Assembly: GCA_039977295.1 (NCBI GenBank)
Contig: JBDWDN010000012.1
Span: 1,197,065-1,261,064 of the forward strand
DNA from: Hellea sp039977295
GTDB lineage: Bacteria > Pseudomonadota > Alphaproteobacteria > Caulobacterales > Maricaulaceae
DNA length: 64,000 bases
Reading direction: 5' to 3'
Below the pieces are notes generated by a model. It was not told where the DNA came from and did not search any database. It saw only the letters and a program-made list of their open reading frames with translations. Numbering within the stretch: the stretch's first letter is position 1; every line of letters begins with the position of its first letter. Position numbers and translations under genes: made by a program. Shown here piece by piece: positions 44,171 through 52,748 of this stretch.

Positions 44171-45084
44171 GAAGCATCCTCAACAATCCAGCGACAAAGC
44201 TGTCCAAAAGTCATTCCGTCATAGGCGGCCTGTTCAGGCGCAAGCGATGTCGGAGTCATTCCGGGTTGAGTATTGAGTTCAAGCATTACGATTTTGTTTA
44301 CAATATCTGTTAAATCCTCATTAATATCATTAAATCTGAAATCTGAGCGCGAAATACCGCGGCAGCCCAGCGCCTGATGCGCCAAAGACGCCCACGTCAG
44401 GCATAAATCTGTGATGTCGTTGCTAATTTCAGCAGGCACGACATGGCGAGACCCGCCATCAGCATATTTGGCTTCGTAATCATACCATTCCGTATTGGGG
44501 ATGATTTCCGTCACGGCCAGTGCTTTGCCGTCCATCACAGCGACCGTCAGTTCACGGCCTGGGATGAATTTCTCAACTAAGACGAGGTCGCCCATTGCTT
44601 CATTTTCCGCCATAGCCGCAGCCGGCGCGTCGCCGTCTCGGACGATGTAAATACTATGGCTGGAGCCTTGGCCATTAGGTTTTACAACATAAGGCGGTTC
44701 CATTGGATGTTCCGTGGCCGCAGAAACACGGGGGACTAAGTAACCTTCTGGAACAGTGATGCCGACATCACGCAATACCGCTTTAGAGCGGTGCTTATCC
44801 ATGGCAAGCGCAGAGGCCATAACCCCGCTATGGGTATAAGGCGCGCCAAATAAGTCGAGAACGCCCTGAACCCGCCCATCCTCTCCCCAATCGCCATGCA
44901 GAGCATTGAAAACAATATCAGGGTCCGCCGCGTGGAGTTGCTCCCAGAGGTTAGGCGCAACATCAATTTCGGTAACGTCATAACCTTCCGAGCGGAGCGC
45001 GTTGGCACATTCCGAGCCAGAAACGAGAGACACCTCACGTTCGGAAGACATGCCCCCTTTTAAAACTGCTATGCGTTTACTCAT
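44158..45084 (-). CDS. ddl: D-alanine--D-alanine ligase
   Basis: ATP-grasp ligase making D-Ala-D-Ala for the pentapeptide. Motifs: KGGMSSEREVSLVSG at the N-terminus, VVKPNGQGSSHSIY and VMLELNTQPGMT. The ATG at 45084 (GAGG 10 nt upstream; 308 residues) fits the conserved start. It overlaps the preceding lipoprotein gene by 8 bp. Confidence 0.95.
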   Translation of the reverse strand: MSKRIAVLKGGMSSEREVSLVSGSECANALRSEGYDVTEIDVAPNLWEQLHAADPDIVFNALHGDWGEDGRVQGVLDLFGAPYTHSGVMASALAMDKHRSKAVLRDVGITVPEGYLVPRVSAATEHPMEPPYVVKPNGQGSSHSIYIVRDGDAPAAAMAENEAMGDLVLVEKFIPGRELTVAVMDGKALAVTEIIPNTEWYDYEAKYADGGSRHVVPAEISNDITDLCLTWASLAHQALGCRGISRSDFRFNDINEDLTDIVNKIVMLELNTQPGMTPTSLAPEQAAYDGMTFGQLCRWIVEDASWPR

Positions 45085-45481
45085 AGGGCACATACCTCGT
45101 TTTAGAAAAAATGAACTCATGAAATTGACTTACGTCTTCATCCTTACAAGGCCATTTTAAATCTTCGCCACTGTCGCCATCAAATTTATAACTAACTCGC
45201 AAAAGTGGACTGTCCTTTGACCCAAAATTCACAAAACCAAACCTCTTTTGAACTCCATTTTCATAATTAATAATTATGTATTCCAGCACAGTGGTCGCAC
45301 CTGTTGAACAAAACTTGATCTTATCCAGCTTCTTTAGATCAGCATGTGTAAGCTTCACTGAACCTAAGTGACCGGTTACCATGTTTTCATGACTTGCCGT
45401 AAACGGGCTCTCTTCATAAAGATTCATGGTGGAACCACCACAACCAGTCAGCATAATAACACTTGCAAAAATCCACCTCAT
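45077..45481 (-). CDS. AT-rich small lipoprotein of unknown function, inserted in dcw cluster
   Basis: 134 residues with a lipoprotein signal peptide (lipobox L-T-G-C, Cys14). The rest has acidic and aromatic strands (VLEYIIINYENGVQKRFGFVNFG) and four further Cys residues only scattered. No family is recognised. Its start shares a base with the murB stop (TAATG) and its end overlaps ddl by 8 bp, so it is woven into the operon. By hand count 45121-45420 is about 39% G+C against roughly 50% in flanking genes, suggesting recent acquisition. Not part of a standard dcw cluster. Confidence 0.72.
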   Translation of the reverse strand: MRWIFASVIMLTGCGGSTMNLYEESPFTASHENMVTGHLGSVKLTHADLKKLDKIKFCSTGATTVLEYIIINYENGVQKRFGFVNFGSKDSPLLRVSYKFDGDSGEDLKWPCKDEDVSQFHEFIFSKTRYVPYE

Positions 45482-46389
45482 TAGGCGTTACCGATCCGTT
45501 TGACTTCCCACTCTAAATCAACGCCTTGTGTCTCTTTGACTTTCGCAATCATTGTCTCGCCTAGCGCTTCCAAGTCAGCTGCCGTCGCGTCACCGGTATT
45601 GATCATAAAGTTACAATGCTTTTCGCTCATCTGGGCGCCTCCCACTTTAAAGCCGCGTCCGCCGGCATCGTCGATAACCTTCCACGCGCCGCGTCCGCCA
45701 GACTGAACTTGATCGGGATTCTTAAATGTTGATCCGCCTGTCTTCTCTCGAATGGGCTGGCTTTCTTCGCGCCGTGATGTGATATGAGCCATGCGCGCAG
45801 TGATATCTTCAGGCGCATCGGCGGTGCCTTTAAAGACAGCCTCAACAAATATGAGATCATCAGGCGCCGCGCTATGCCTATAGGAATAGCTTAATTCAGA
45901 GAGCGGCATGACTTGCCTGCGGCCAGCACGGTCAAGCGCAACAGCCTCAACCAAAACATCTTTCGTCTCTGTGCCGTAACACCCTGCATTCATGCGCAAG
46001 GCTCCGCCGATTGTTCCAGGAATACCCGCATAAAACTCTAGCCCCGCGATCCCAGCCTTAGCGGCTTCTTTCGCCACGCGATTATCAAGCGCGGCTGTGC
46101 CAGCTCGGAGCGTTAAACCCTCAGTTTCAATCTTTCCAAAGCTAGGGCCAAGCCGAATAACAACGCCCCGCACACCGCCATCGCGGATGATCGTATTAGA
46201 AGCGACGCCTAAAATGGTGACAGGAATTTCGTCAGGGGTGGAGGAGAGAAAATGGGCGAGATCGGCTTCATCCTTTGGCATGAACAAAACTTCCGCAGGC
46301 CCGCCAACGCGTAGCCAGGTGTAAGGCGCGAGGGGGACATTAGCGGAGAGCTTTCCGCGAACGGGGGGAAGTTTGTCTATCAACGCCAT
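45481..46389 (-). CDS. murB: UDP-N-acetylenolpyruvoylglucosamine reductase
   Basis: FAD enzyme completing UDP-MurNAc. Type I MurB: FAD-binding P-loop LAPYTWLRVGGPAEVLF, LEFYAGIPGTIGGALRMNAGCYG, the catalytic Ser in KTGGSTFKNP and a C-terminal conserved MSEKHCNFMINTGDATAADLEAL. Length 302. Confidence 0.95.
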   Translation of the reverse strand: MALIDKLPPVRGKLSANVPLAPYTWLRVGGPAEVLFMPKDEADLAHFLSSTPDEIPVTILGVASNTIIRDGGVRGVVIRLGPSFGKIETEGLTLRAGTAALDNRVAKEAAKAGIAGLEFYAGIPGTIGGALRMNAGCYGTETKDVLVEAVALDRAGRRQVMPLSELSYSYRHSAAPDDLIFVEAVFKGTADAPEDITARMAHITSRREESQPIREKTGGSTFKNPDQVQSGGRGAWKVIDDAGGRGFKVGGAQMSEKHCNFMINTGDATAADLEALGETMIAKVKETQGVDLEWEVKRIGNA

Positions 46390-46421
46390 TATGCTTTGTC
46401 ATCCCAAACTAAACCATCCAC

Positions 46422-46528
46422 TTGTCCCCCGTTAGTTGTTTGAAACTTCCAAACAACATATGCGGGGGTCTCCTTCGTTTGGAGTAGGAGCCTTAACGAT
46501 GGAGACCCCCGCACAAGGCGGGGGACAA
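46422..46528. repeat. Nested inverted-repeat element (three-way junction) between murC and murB
   Basis: Closing arms TTGTCCCCCG (46422-46431) and CGGGGGACAA (46519-46528) enclose two hairpins. Hairpin 1: GTTGTTTG (46435-46442) with CAAACAAC (46450-46457). Hairpin 2: TGCGGGGGTCTCC (46461-46473) with GGAGACCCCCGCA (46501-46513), continued after one T-T mismatch by TCGTT (46475-46479)/AACGA (46495-46499). All three stems are perfect apart from that mismatch. It lies in a 165-bp gap of an otherwise gapless operon. It could be a structured RNA, a palindromic repeat family member or a MITE; no other copy is visible in the window. Confidence 0.75.
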
Positions 46529-46554
46529 AAATATATTTCAGGTGGGTCACAATC

Positions 46555-47985
46555 TTAAACCGCGCCCAAACTCTCAGCCAAGTCGGCGGCCCAATAAGTA
46601 ATATCCCCTGCGCCTAAGCAGACAATCAAATCACCCTCTTTGAGATTGGGCTTGAGTGTCTTTGCTAGCGTCTCTTTGGTAATAGATTCAGAATTACGAT
46701 GCCCATGTGATGTCAGGCTCTCCACCAGGCTGGGGCCATCAAACCCTTCTATTGGGCTTTCGCCAGCGGCGTAGACATCTGCGACATAGACATGATCGGC
46801 ATCGTTAAAGCAGGTCGAAAACTCTTCAAACAAATCTTCAAGCCGCGTGTAACGATGGGGCTGAACGACAGCATGAACTTTACCTTTGGAGACCTGACGG
46901 GCCGCTTGTAGCACAGCAGAAATCTCTACGGGGTGGTGACCATAATCATCTATAATCGTAACGCCGCTCCAATCGCCAACATGGGTAAAGCGGCGCTTTA
47001 CCCCGCCAAAACCCTCGAGCCCCGCGCGGACTTGCGCTTCTGTTAGGCCTAATTCACGCGACACAGCAATGGCGGACAGGACGTTTTGCGTATTGTGCTT
47101 TCCCGCCATAGGCAGGAATAATCCATCCCAGCGGTCTTCAACTCCGTCTATGCCGCGAAAGACGACATCAAAACGAGAACCCGTTGTTTCTAACTTCAAA
47201 TTTTCTGCCCGCACGTCAGCCTGGGGATTAAAGCCGTAAGTGATAACGCGGCGATCTGAGATCCGGCTGACAAGCGCTTGCACTTCGGGATGATCGATAC
47301 AGAGCACGGCAAAACCGTAAAAAGGCAGATTCTCAACGAATGTATCGAAAGCTTTCCGTAGCACGTCAAAGTCGCCGTAATGCTCCATATGTTCGGGGTC
47401 GATATTTGTAACGACGGCAACAGTCGGGAAGAGCTTCAAAAACGAACCGTCAGATTCATCCGCTTCGACAACCATCCAATCGCCCATGCCGAGCTTCGCA
47501 TTGGATCCGTAAGCATTGATGATACCGCCATTAATAACTGTCGGATCAAGACTTCCGCCCTCAAGCAACGCTGCAATCATTGTGGTCGTCGTCGTTTTAC
47601 CGTGGGTTCCACCAACGGCAATCGCCCATTTTAGGCGCATCAATTCAGCCAGCATTTCGGCGCGTCGCACAACAGGGATCGAACGGGCGCGCGCTTCGAC
47701 GAGTTCAGGGTTATCTGCTTTGATAGCGGAAGACATAACAATAGCGCCCGCGCCGTGAACCTGCTCCGCCTTTTGGCCTAGGTAAATCGTTGCGCCAAGT
47801 TTTTCTAACCGCGCCGTGATAGCGCTTTCACGGCCATCAGAGCCTTGAACCGTATAGCCCAAATTGAGCATGACTTCCGCAATACCGGACATGCCGATAC
47901 CGCCAATACCGACAAAGTGGATGGGGCCTGTATCGAAGGGGACTTTCGTCGCCAGGGCACGTTGCTTTAAGTCAGGTCTGGGCAT
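46555..47985 (-). CDS. murC: UDP-N-acetylmuramate--L-alanine ligase
   Basis: Adds L-Ala to UDP-MurNAc. N-terminal HFVGIGGIGMSGIAEVM, the ATP P-loop AVGGTHGKTTTTTMIA, and a C-terminal domain with DDYGHHPVEI are present. ATG 47985 (GAAGA upstream) gives 476 residues and starts 13 bp after murG; the longer frame runs into murG. Confidence 0.96.
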   Translation of the reverse strand: MPRPDLKQRALATKVPFDTGPIHFVGIGGIGMSGIAEVMLNLGYTVQGSDGRESAITARLEKLGATIYLGQKAEQVHGAGAIVMSSAIKADNPELVEARARSIPVVRRAEMLAELMRLKWAIAVGGTHGKTTTTTMIAALLEGGSLDPTVINGGIINAYGSNAKLGMGDWMVVEADESDGSFLKLFPTVAVVTNIDPEHMEHYGDFDVLRKAFDTFVENLPFYGFAVLCIDHPEVQALVSRISDRRVITYGFNPQADVRAENLKLETTGSRFDVVFRGIDGVEDRWDGLFLPMAGKHNTQNVLSAIAVSRELGLTEAQVRAGLEGFGGVKRRFTHVGDWSGVTIIDDYGHHPVEISAVLQAARQVSKGKVHAVVQPHRYTRLEDLFEEFSTCFNDADHVYVADVYAAGESPIEGFDGPSLVESLTSHGHRNSESITKETLAKTLKPNLKEGDLIVCLGAGDITYWAADLAESLGAV

Positions 47986-47998
47986 GTTGCGGTCTTCG

Positions 47999-49078
47999 TT
48001 ATTTAATAGCTGATATGACCAACTTGGCCAATTCTGCTGCGGCGTCGGGGCGGCCTTGACTGCGGGCAGCTGCGGACGCTCTTTTAAGCCAGTTCGAATC
48101 ATTTAATCTTGCCTCCAGAGTAGTTTTCACTTTCCCTGGCGTAAACTCTGATTCAGGCAAAATATCGGCGGCATCATGGCGAGCCAGCGTCATTGCGTTG
48201 ACCGTTTGATGATCATCCATCGCAATCTTTAGCGGGACGAGCAAAGCTGGCAGTCCCATGACGGCCATCTCGGACACGGAAGACGCGCCCGCGCGACCAA
48301 CGATATAATGGGCTTTAGCTAGATGCGTTTCGATATCTGAAAAGAAAGTTTCGCAAATCGCCTCCACACCTGCTTCTTTATAGATGGCCTTGGCGGCCTC
48401 TTGATATTCAGGGCGGGTTTGCTGAACAACCCGCAGCCGTTTTCGAAGCGCTACCGGCAGTAAGGCGATGGCGGCGGGCATTGTCTCGCTGACGATTTTT
48501 GCGCCGAGACTTCCCCCAACAATCAGTAAATTTATATCGCCCTTTGGCGGCACATAACCCATAGGCACGGCCCCAATAATTTGCTCGCGCAAAGGATTAC
48601 CCGTGCAGACATGGTTTGCGCCTACGGGCAGCCTTTGAAGTTCTTCAAATCCCGAGGCGACATGCAAAGCCTTAGCCGCGAAGACGCGGTTCACGCGGCC
48701 CAGAACAGCATTTTGCTCATGGATAATTGTTGGCACGCCAAGGCCTTGCGCGGCGCGCATAGCGGGGAATGCGGGATAGCCGCCAAAGCCCACAACAACA
48801 TCTGGGGTCCAGTCTTTGATGAAGCTTCGCGCCTGCATGACGCCCTTAGCGAGCTTGAGCGTGCCAATCATGGCGGCGAGAGGTTTGCGCGGGGTGATAC
48901 TTGCCGCCTTAACCTCAATGATTGGGTCAGCGGGAATACGGCCTGCATGTTTTTTTCCCCTCTGATCTGTCATCATGGCGATGTCCCAACCCTGGGCTTT
49001 CAGCGTTTCCGCCAAAGCTTGCGCGGGAAACATATGTCCGCCCGTGCCGCCAGCCGCGAGTAATAGCTTATTCGCCAT
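47999..49078 (-). CDS. murG: UDP-GlcNAc:lipid I GlcNAc transferase
   Basis: Makes lipid II at the inner leaflet. GT-B fold: LLLAAGGTGGHMFPAQALAE (G-loop), VVGFGGYPAFPAMRAA, YIVGRAGASSVSEMAVMGLPALLVPL. The ATG at 49078 (MANKLLL, GGAG 9 nt upstream) gives 359 residues; 49084 is a close alternative. Confidence 0.95.
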   Translation of the reverse strand: MANKLLLAAGGTGGHMFPAQALAETLKAQGWDIAMMTDQRGKKHAGRIPADPIIEVKAASITPRKPLAAMIGTLKLAKGVMQARSFIKDWTPDVVVGFGGYPAFPAMRAAQGLGVPTIIHEQNAVLGRVNRVFAAKALHVASGFEELQRLPVGANHVCTGNPLREQIIGAVPMGYVPPKGDINLLIVGGSLGAKIVSETMPAAIALLPVALRKRLRVVQQTRPEYQEAAKAIYKEAGVEAICETFFSDIETHLAKAHYIVGRAGASSVSEMAVMGLPALLVPLKIAMDDHQTVNAMTLARHDAADILPESEFTPGKVKTTLEARLNDSNWLKRASAAARSQGRPDAAAELAKLVISAIK

Positions 49079-50213
49079 ATCCATAAGCTCCAGGGCGTTT
49101 GCGCGTAAAGGACAGAATAAGACCTGCCGTGAAACACAGCGCCAGCATGGAAGACCCGCCATAAGAAATGAAGGGCAAAGTCATACCCTTTGACGGGGCC
49201 ATATTAAGGTTCACGAAAAGATTGATAACGACCTGCATGCCGATCATCGTCGCCAGCCCCGCGACAGCGAGTTGACTGAAATAGTCATTCAGTTTGAGGG
49301 CATTGCGAAAGCAGCGAATAACGAAACCCGCGAGCAAGATAATAAGGAACATCGAAATCATAAATCCAAATTCCTCAACGGTCACCGCAAAGATGAAATC
49401 CGTATGCCCGTCAGGCAGGCTATATTTCACGGCCCCCTCGCCTGGTCCGCGCCCAAAAAAGCCGCCATTAGAAATCGCCTCGAGCGCTTTATCGGTTTGG
49501 TAAGTATCGGAGCTGTCAGGGCTCATGAATTTCTCGACCCTCGCCCTCACATGAGGCAACGCCATATAGGCGGCAATTGCGCCGATGATGGAAATACTCA
49601 TCATAAAGAGCACCCATCCTAAAGACAGGCCAGCGAAGAAGAAAACAGCCGCAAAGCAAAGGGTGAGCAAGAATGACTGCCCAAAGTCAGGCTGACTAAT
49701 CAGAAGCGCAACAAGTCCAAGATAGGCTGCAAAAACAATCGCGACAGCAGGCACATTTGGATCGCGTTTACGCACGGAGAACATCCATGCGGCAAAGACG
49801 ATGAAAGCCGGCTTGGCAAATTCAGAGGGCTGCAAACCGAATGGCCCGATGCGGAACCACCTTTGCGCCCCTTTTACCTCATAGCCAATATAAGGCAGCA
49901 AGACCATCAATCCCGCAGCCCCAATCAGCGCTAATATGCCAATGCGGCGTGCATTACTGGGCGTCATGAGCGATAAAATAAACGCCCCAATAAGCCCAAC
50001 CGTTACGAAGAGGCCTTGGCGAAAAAGGAAGTAAAACGGATTATCAATTCCAAGACGCACGCTTGCGGCAGGCGATGCCGCCATTCCTAAAATCAATCCT
50101 GCCCCAATTAGGCAGACCAAAAAACCAAGCGTGATATGATCAACACTGCGCCACCATTCGCCAATCAGGGAACGGTTCGTTCTGGACGTTGATAATGTGG
50201 CCGTAAATGCCAT
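49068..50213 (-). CDS. ftsW: Peptidoglycan glycosyltransferase FtsW
   Basis: SEDS-family septal glycosyltransferase with about ten membrane segments. Conserved PSEFAKPAFIVFAAWMFSVR and NLFVNLNMAPSKGMTLPFISYGGSSML are present. Length 381 residues. Its start shares a base with the murD stop (TAATG). Confidence 0.94.
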   Translation of the reverse strand: MAFTATLSTSRTNRSLIGEWWRSVDHITLGFLVCLIGAGLILGMAASPAASVRLGIDNPFYFLFRQGLFVTVGLIGAFILSLMTPSNARRIGILALIGAAGLMVLLPYIGYEVKGAQRWFRIGPFGLQPSEFAKPAFIVFAAWMFSVRKRDPNVPAVAIVFAAYLGLVALLISQPDFGQSFLLTLCFAAVFFFAGLSLGWVLFMMSISIIGAIAAYMALPHVRARVEKFMSPDSSDTYQTDKALEAISNGGFFGRGPGEGAVKYSLPDGHTDFIFAVTVEEFGFMISMFLIILLAGFVIRCFRNALKLNDYFSQLAVAGLATMIGMQVVINLFVNLNMAPSKGMTLPFISYGGSSMLALCFTAGLILSFTRKRPGAYGYGE

Positions 50214-51646
50214 TAAGCAGCGCTCATCCTGTTTTTCTCTTGCTCAAACAAATCGACGATTCGACTCGCATGCTCACGGAATGCCTCGCCTCTGGTTTCG
50301 AAATTCTTAAATTGATCGAAACTTGCGCAGGCCGGCGATAAGAGAACAATAGGGTTCGGCTTGCCGGATTGCATAGCGTCACGTGTCGCGCAAAGAATGG
50401 CCTTCTCTAAATCACCGCAAACTTTGGTTTGGACCTGTTTCTTCTTGAGAGTTTTATGAAAACTCGGAGCCGCCTCACCAATCAGGTAAGCTTTGGATAT
50501 ATTGGGAAAATAATTTGCAAGGGGTTCAATGCCGCCCGCTTTGGCCACGCCGCCGGCGACCCAGAAAATGTTATCATAAGATTTTAGCGCTTGCAGCGCG
50601 GCATCCGCATTAGTCGCTTTGCTGTCATTGACGAACCTTACGGGCCCCGCTTTTCCAATCGTTTCCATACGATGAGCAAGCCCTGGGAATGAAAGGATAG
50701 CATCACCAATCGCCTTTGGATCTATACCGAGCGACTGCACCGCCGCATAGGCTGCGGCCGCATTTTGATGATTATGCTTGCCCTCAAGAGCCATAGCTTG
50801 GGACAAATCACAAACCTCAATGCACTTACCGCTCATATTGCAATAGAGCTTCCCGTTCATGACCGAGACGCCGCGCCCCAAGGACTTGCGCGTTGAAATA
50901 GGAATGATGCGGCGTCCATTTTTCGCCGTAAGCTCGGAATAGATACGTTTTGTGTCTTCAGTGTCCACGCCGATAACGGCCGTGTCGTCAGACGTTTGAT
51001 TTTCAAAAATACGGATCTTGGCGGCCTCATATCCCGCCATATCGCCGTGCCGCTCCAGATGATCGGGCGAAAGGTTGAGAAAGACAGCCGCATTGGCCCG
51101 AAGGCTTTGCGTGCGTTCAAGCTGATAGGAAGACAGCTCAATAACGTAGTGTTTTCCGGCATGCATCTTATCAAGATCCAGCACGCCTCGGCCTATATTG
51201 CCGCCAATCTCAGCGTCTTTACCGCAGGCCGATAGCACATGTCCAATAAGCGCCGTTGTCGTAGATTTTCCATTTGTCCCAGTAATCGCGATGATCTTTG
51301 GGCGTTGACTCTCTGGACGCGCGGCGACTTCTCTGGCGAAAATTTCAATATCGCAAATGATCGGCACGCCGGACGCATTGGCTTTTTCAGCCGTCCAATG
51401 TGCGGATGGGAGTTTATCAGGAACGCCCGGCGACAAAACAAGCGCGTCAATGCTTGCCCAATCGGCGTCATTTAAATCTTTAATATCAACGCCCTGATCT
51501 TTGGCGGCGCTACGCGCCGCTTCATTATCATCCCAAGCCCAAACATGCGCGCCGCCTTTCGCGAGCGAGAGCGCAGCCGTAATGCCCGTTCGCCCCAGCC
51601 CGAAGACCGCAAGTGTTTGTCCTTGAAATGAAGCTGCTTTAATCAT
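50213..51646 (-). CDS. murD: UDP-N-acetylmuramoylalanine--D-glutamate ligase
   Basis: Adds D-Glu. Mur ligase motifs: AVFGLGRTGITAALSLAKGG, the P-loop AITGTNGKSTTTALIGH, LERHGDMAGYEAAK and VRFVNDSKATNADAALQAL. Length 477 residues. Confidence 0.95.
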   Translation of the reverse strand: MIKAASFQGQTLAVFGLGRTGITAALSLAKGGAHVWAWDDNEAARSAAKDQGVDIKDLNDADWASIDALVLSPGVPDKLPSAHWTAEKANASGVPIICDIEIFAREVAARPESQRPKIIAITGTNGKSTTTALIGHVLSACGKDAEIGGNIGRGVLDLDKMHAGKHYVIELSSYQLERTQSLRANAAVFLNLSPDHLERHGDMAGYEAAKIRIFENQTSDDTAVIGVDTEDTKRIYSELTAKNGRRIIPISTRKSLGRGVSVMNGKLYCNMSGKCIEVCDLSQAMALEGKHNHQNAAAAYAAVQSLGIDPKAIGDAILSFPGLAHRMETIGKAGPVRFVNDSKATNADAALQALKSYDNIFWVAGGVAKAGGIEPLANYFPNISKAYLIGEAAPSFHKTLKKKQVQTKVCGDLEKAILCATRDAMQSGKPNPIVLLSPACASFDQFKNFETRGEAFREHASRIVDLFEQEKNRMSAA

Positions 51647-51650
51647 GTGA

Positions 51651-52748
51651 CTACCGTAATTTCAGCGTGGAGAGTCCGATTAGCGCGAGGATAATCGCGA
51701 TAATCCAGAAACGAATAACGATGGTGGGTTCGGCCCAGCCTTTTTTCTCGAAATGGTGATGGATGGGCGCCATGCGGAAAACGCGCCTGCCCGTTAGTTT
51801 GAAAGAAGCGACCTGCACAATCACGGAGACAGCTTCAAGAACGAAGAGCCCGCCAATAATGGCCAGAACGATTTCATGCTTAATGGCAACTGCCGTCGTG
51901 CCTAAGGCGCCGCCCAAGGCTAGCGAGCCCGTATCGCCCATAAAGACCATAGCGGGAGGGGCATTATACCAGAGAAATCCCAGTGACGCGCCAATGATGG
52001 CCCCAAGGAAAATCGTAACTTCAGCAGAGCCAGGGACATAAGGCACGCCGAGATAGTCAGAGAATACCGCATTGCCGACCAGATAAGCGATAAATGCCAA
52101 GCTCATACAGGCAATCATCACAGGTACGATGGCCAGGCCGTCCAAACCATCGGTTAGGTTTACCGCGTTGGAGGCACCAACGATAACAAGGCATCCGAAA
52201 GGAATGAAAAACACACCGAGGTTTAAGGTGAAGTCCTTTAAAAATGGAATCGCAAGGCCAGTTTCAAATCCATCTGGCGTTTGCGGAAACGCATTCGTTA
52301 GCACGTAACAGGCCGCTGCCGCGATGCCGAATTCAAGAATTATCTTTATCTTTCCGCTAAAGCCTTTGGGGTTCTGACGAGAGACTTTGAGGTAATCATC
52401 ATAGAAACCGATTAGCCCATAGGCAGCTGTGACCAGCATGACAGTCCAGAGGAACGGGTTTCTAAGATCAGCCCAGAGCAATGTCGAAATCATCACGGAT
52501 AAAAGAATGAGAAGTCCGCCCATTGTCGGCGTACCTGCTTTTTGAATGATATGACTTTCAGGGCCATCCTCACGGATCGGTTGACCCTTGCCTTGCTTGG
52601 AACGCAAAAAATCGATCATGCGCGGCCCCAGGATGAAGGCGATAATCATTGACGTCATTAAGGCGCCGCCAACGCGGAAGGTAATATAATTAAATAAATT
52701 AAAGACCTGGAAGTCTTCAGCATAGCGCGTGAGAATTTCGTATAACAT
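51651..52748 (-). CDS. mraY: Phospho-N-acetylmuramoyl-pentapeptide transferase
   Basis: Forms lipid I. Ten-helix membrane enzyme with the catalytic loops GFYDDYLKVSRQNPKG (Asp pair), NAVNLTDGLDGLA and a C-terminal APIHHHFEKKGWAEPTIVIRFW. Length 365. Confidence 0.96.
   Translation of the reverse strand: MLYEILTRYAEDFQVFNLFNYITFRVGGALMTSMIIAFILGPRMIDFLRSKQGKGQPIREDGPESHIIQKAGTPTMGGLLILLSVMISTLLWADLRNPFLWTVMLVTAAYGLIGFYDDYLKVSRQNPKGFSGKIKIILEFGIAAAACYVLTNAFPQTPDGFETGLAIPFLKDFTLNLGVFFIPFGCLVIVGASNAVNLTDGLDGLAIVPVMIACMSLAFIAYLVGNAVFSDYLGVPYVPGSAEVTIFLGAIIGASLGFLWYNAPPAMVFMGDTGSLALGGALGTTAVAIKHEIVLAIIGGLFVLEAVSVIVQVASFKLTGRRVFRMAPIHHHFEKKGWAEPTIVIRFWIIAIILALIGLSTLKLR

Noticed and set aside
46461..46513. 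Hairpin 2 taken alone as a Rho-independent terminator
   Set aside because: No T-run on either strand, and it is nested in a larger structure inside an operon whose genes must be co-transcribed.
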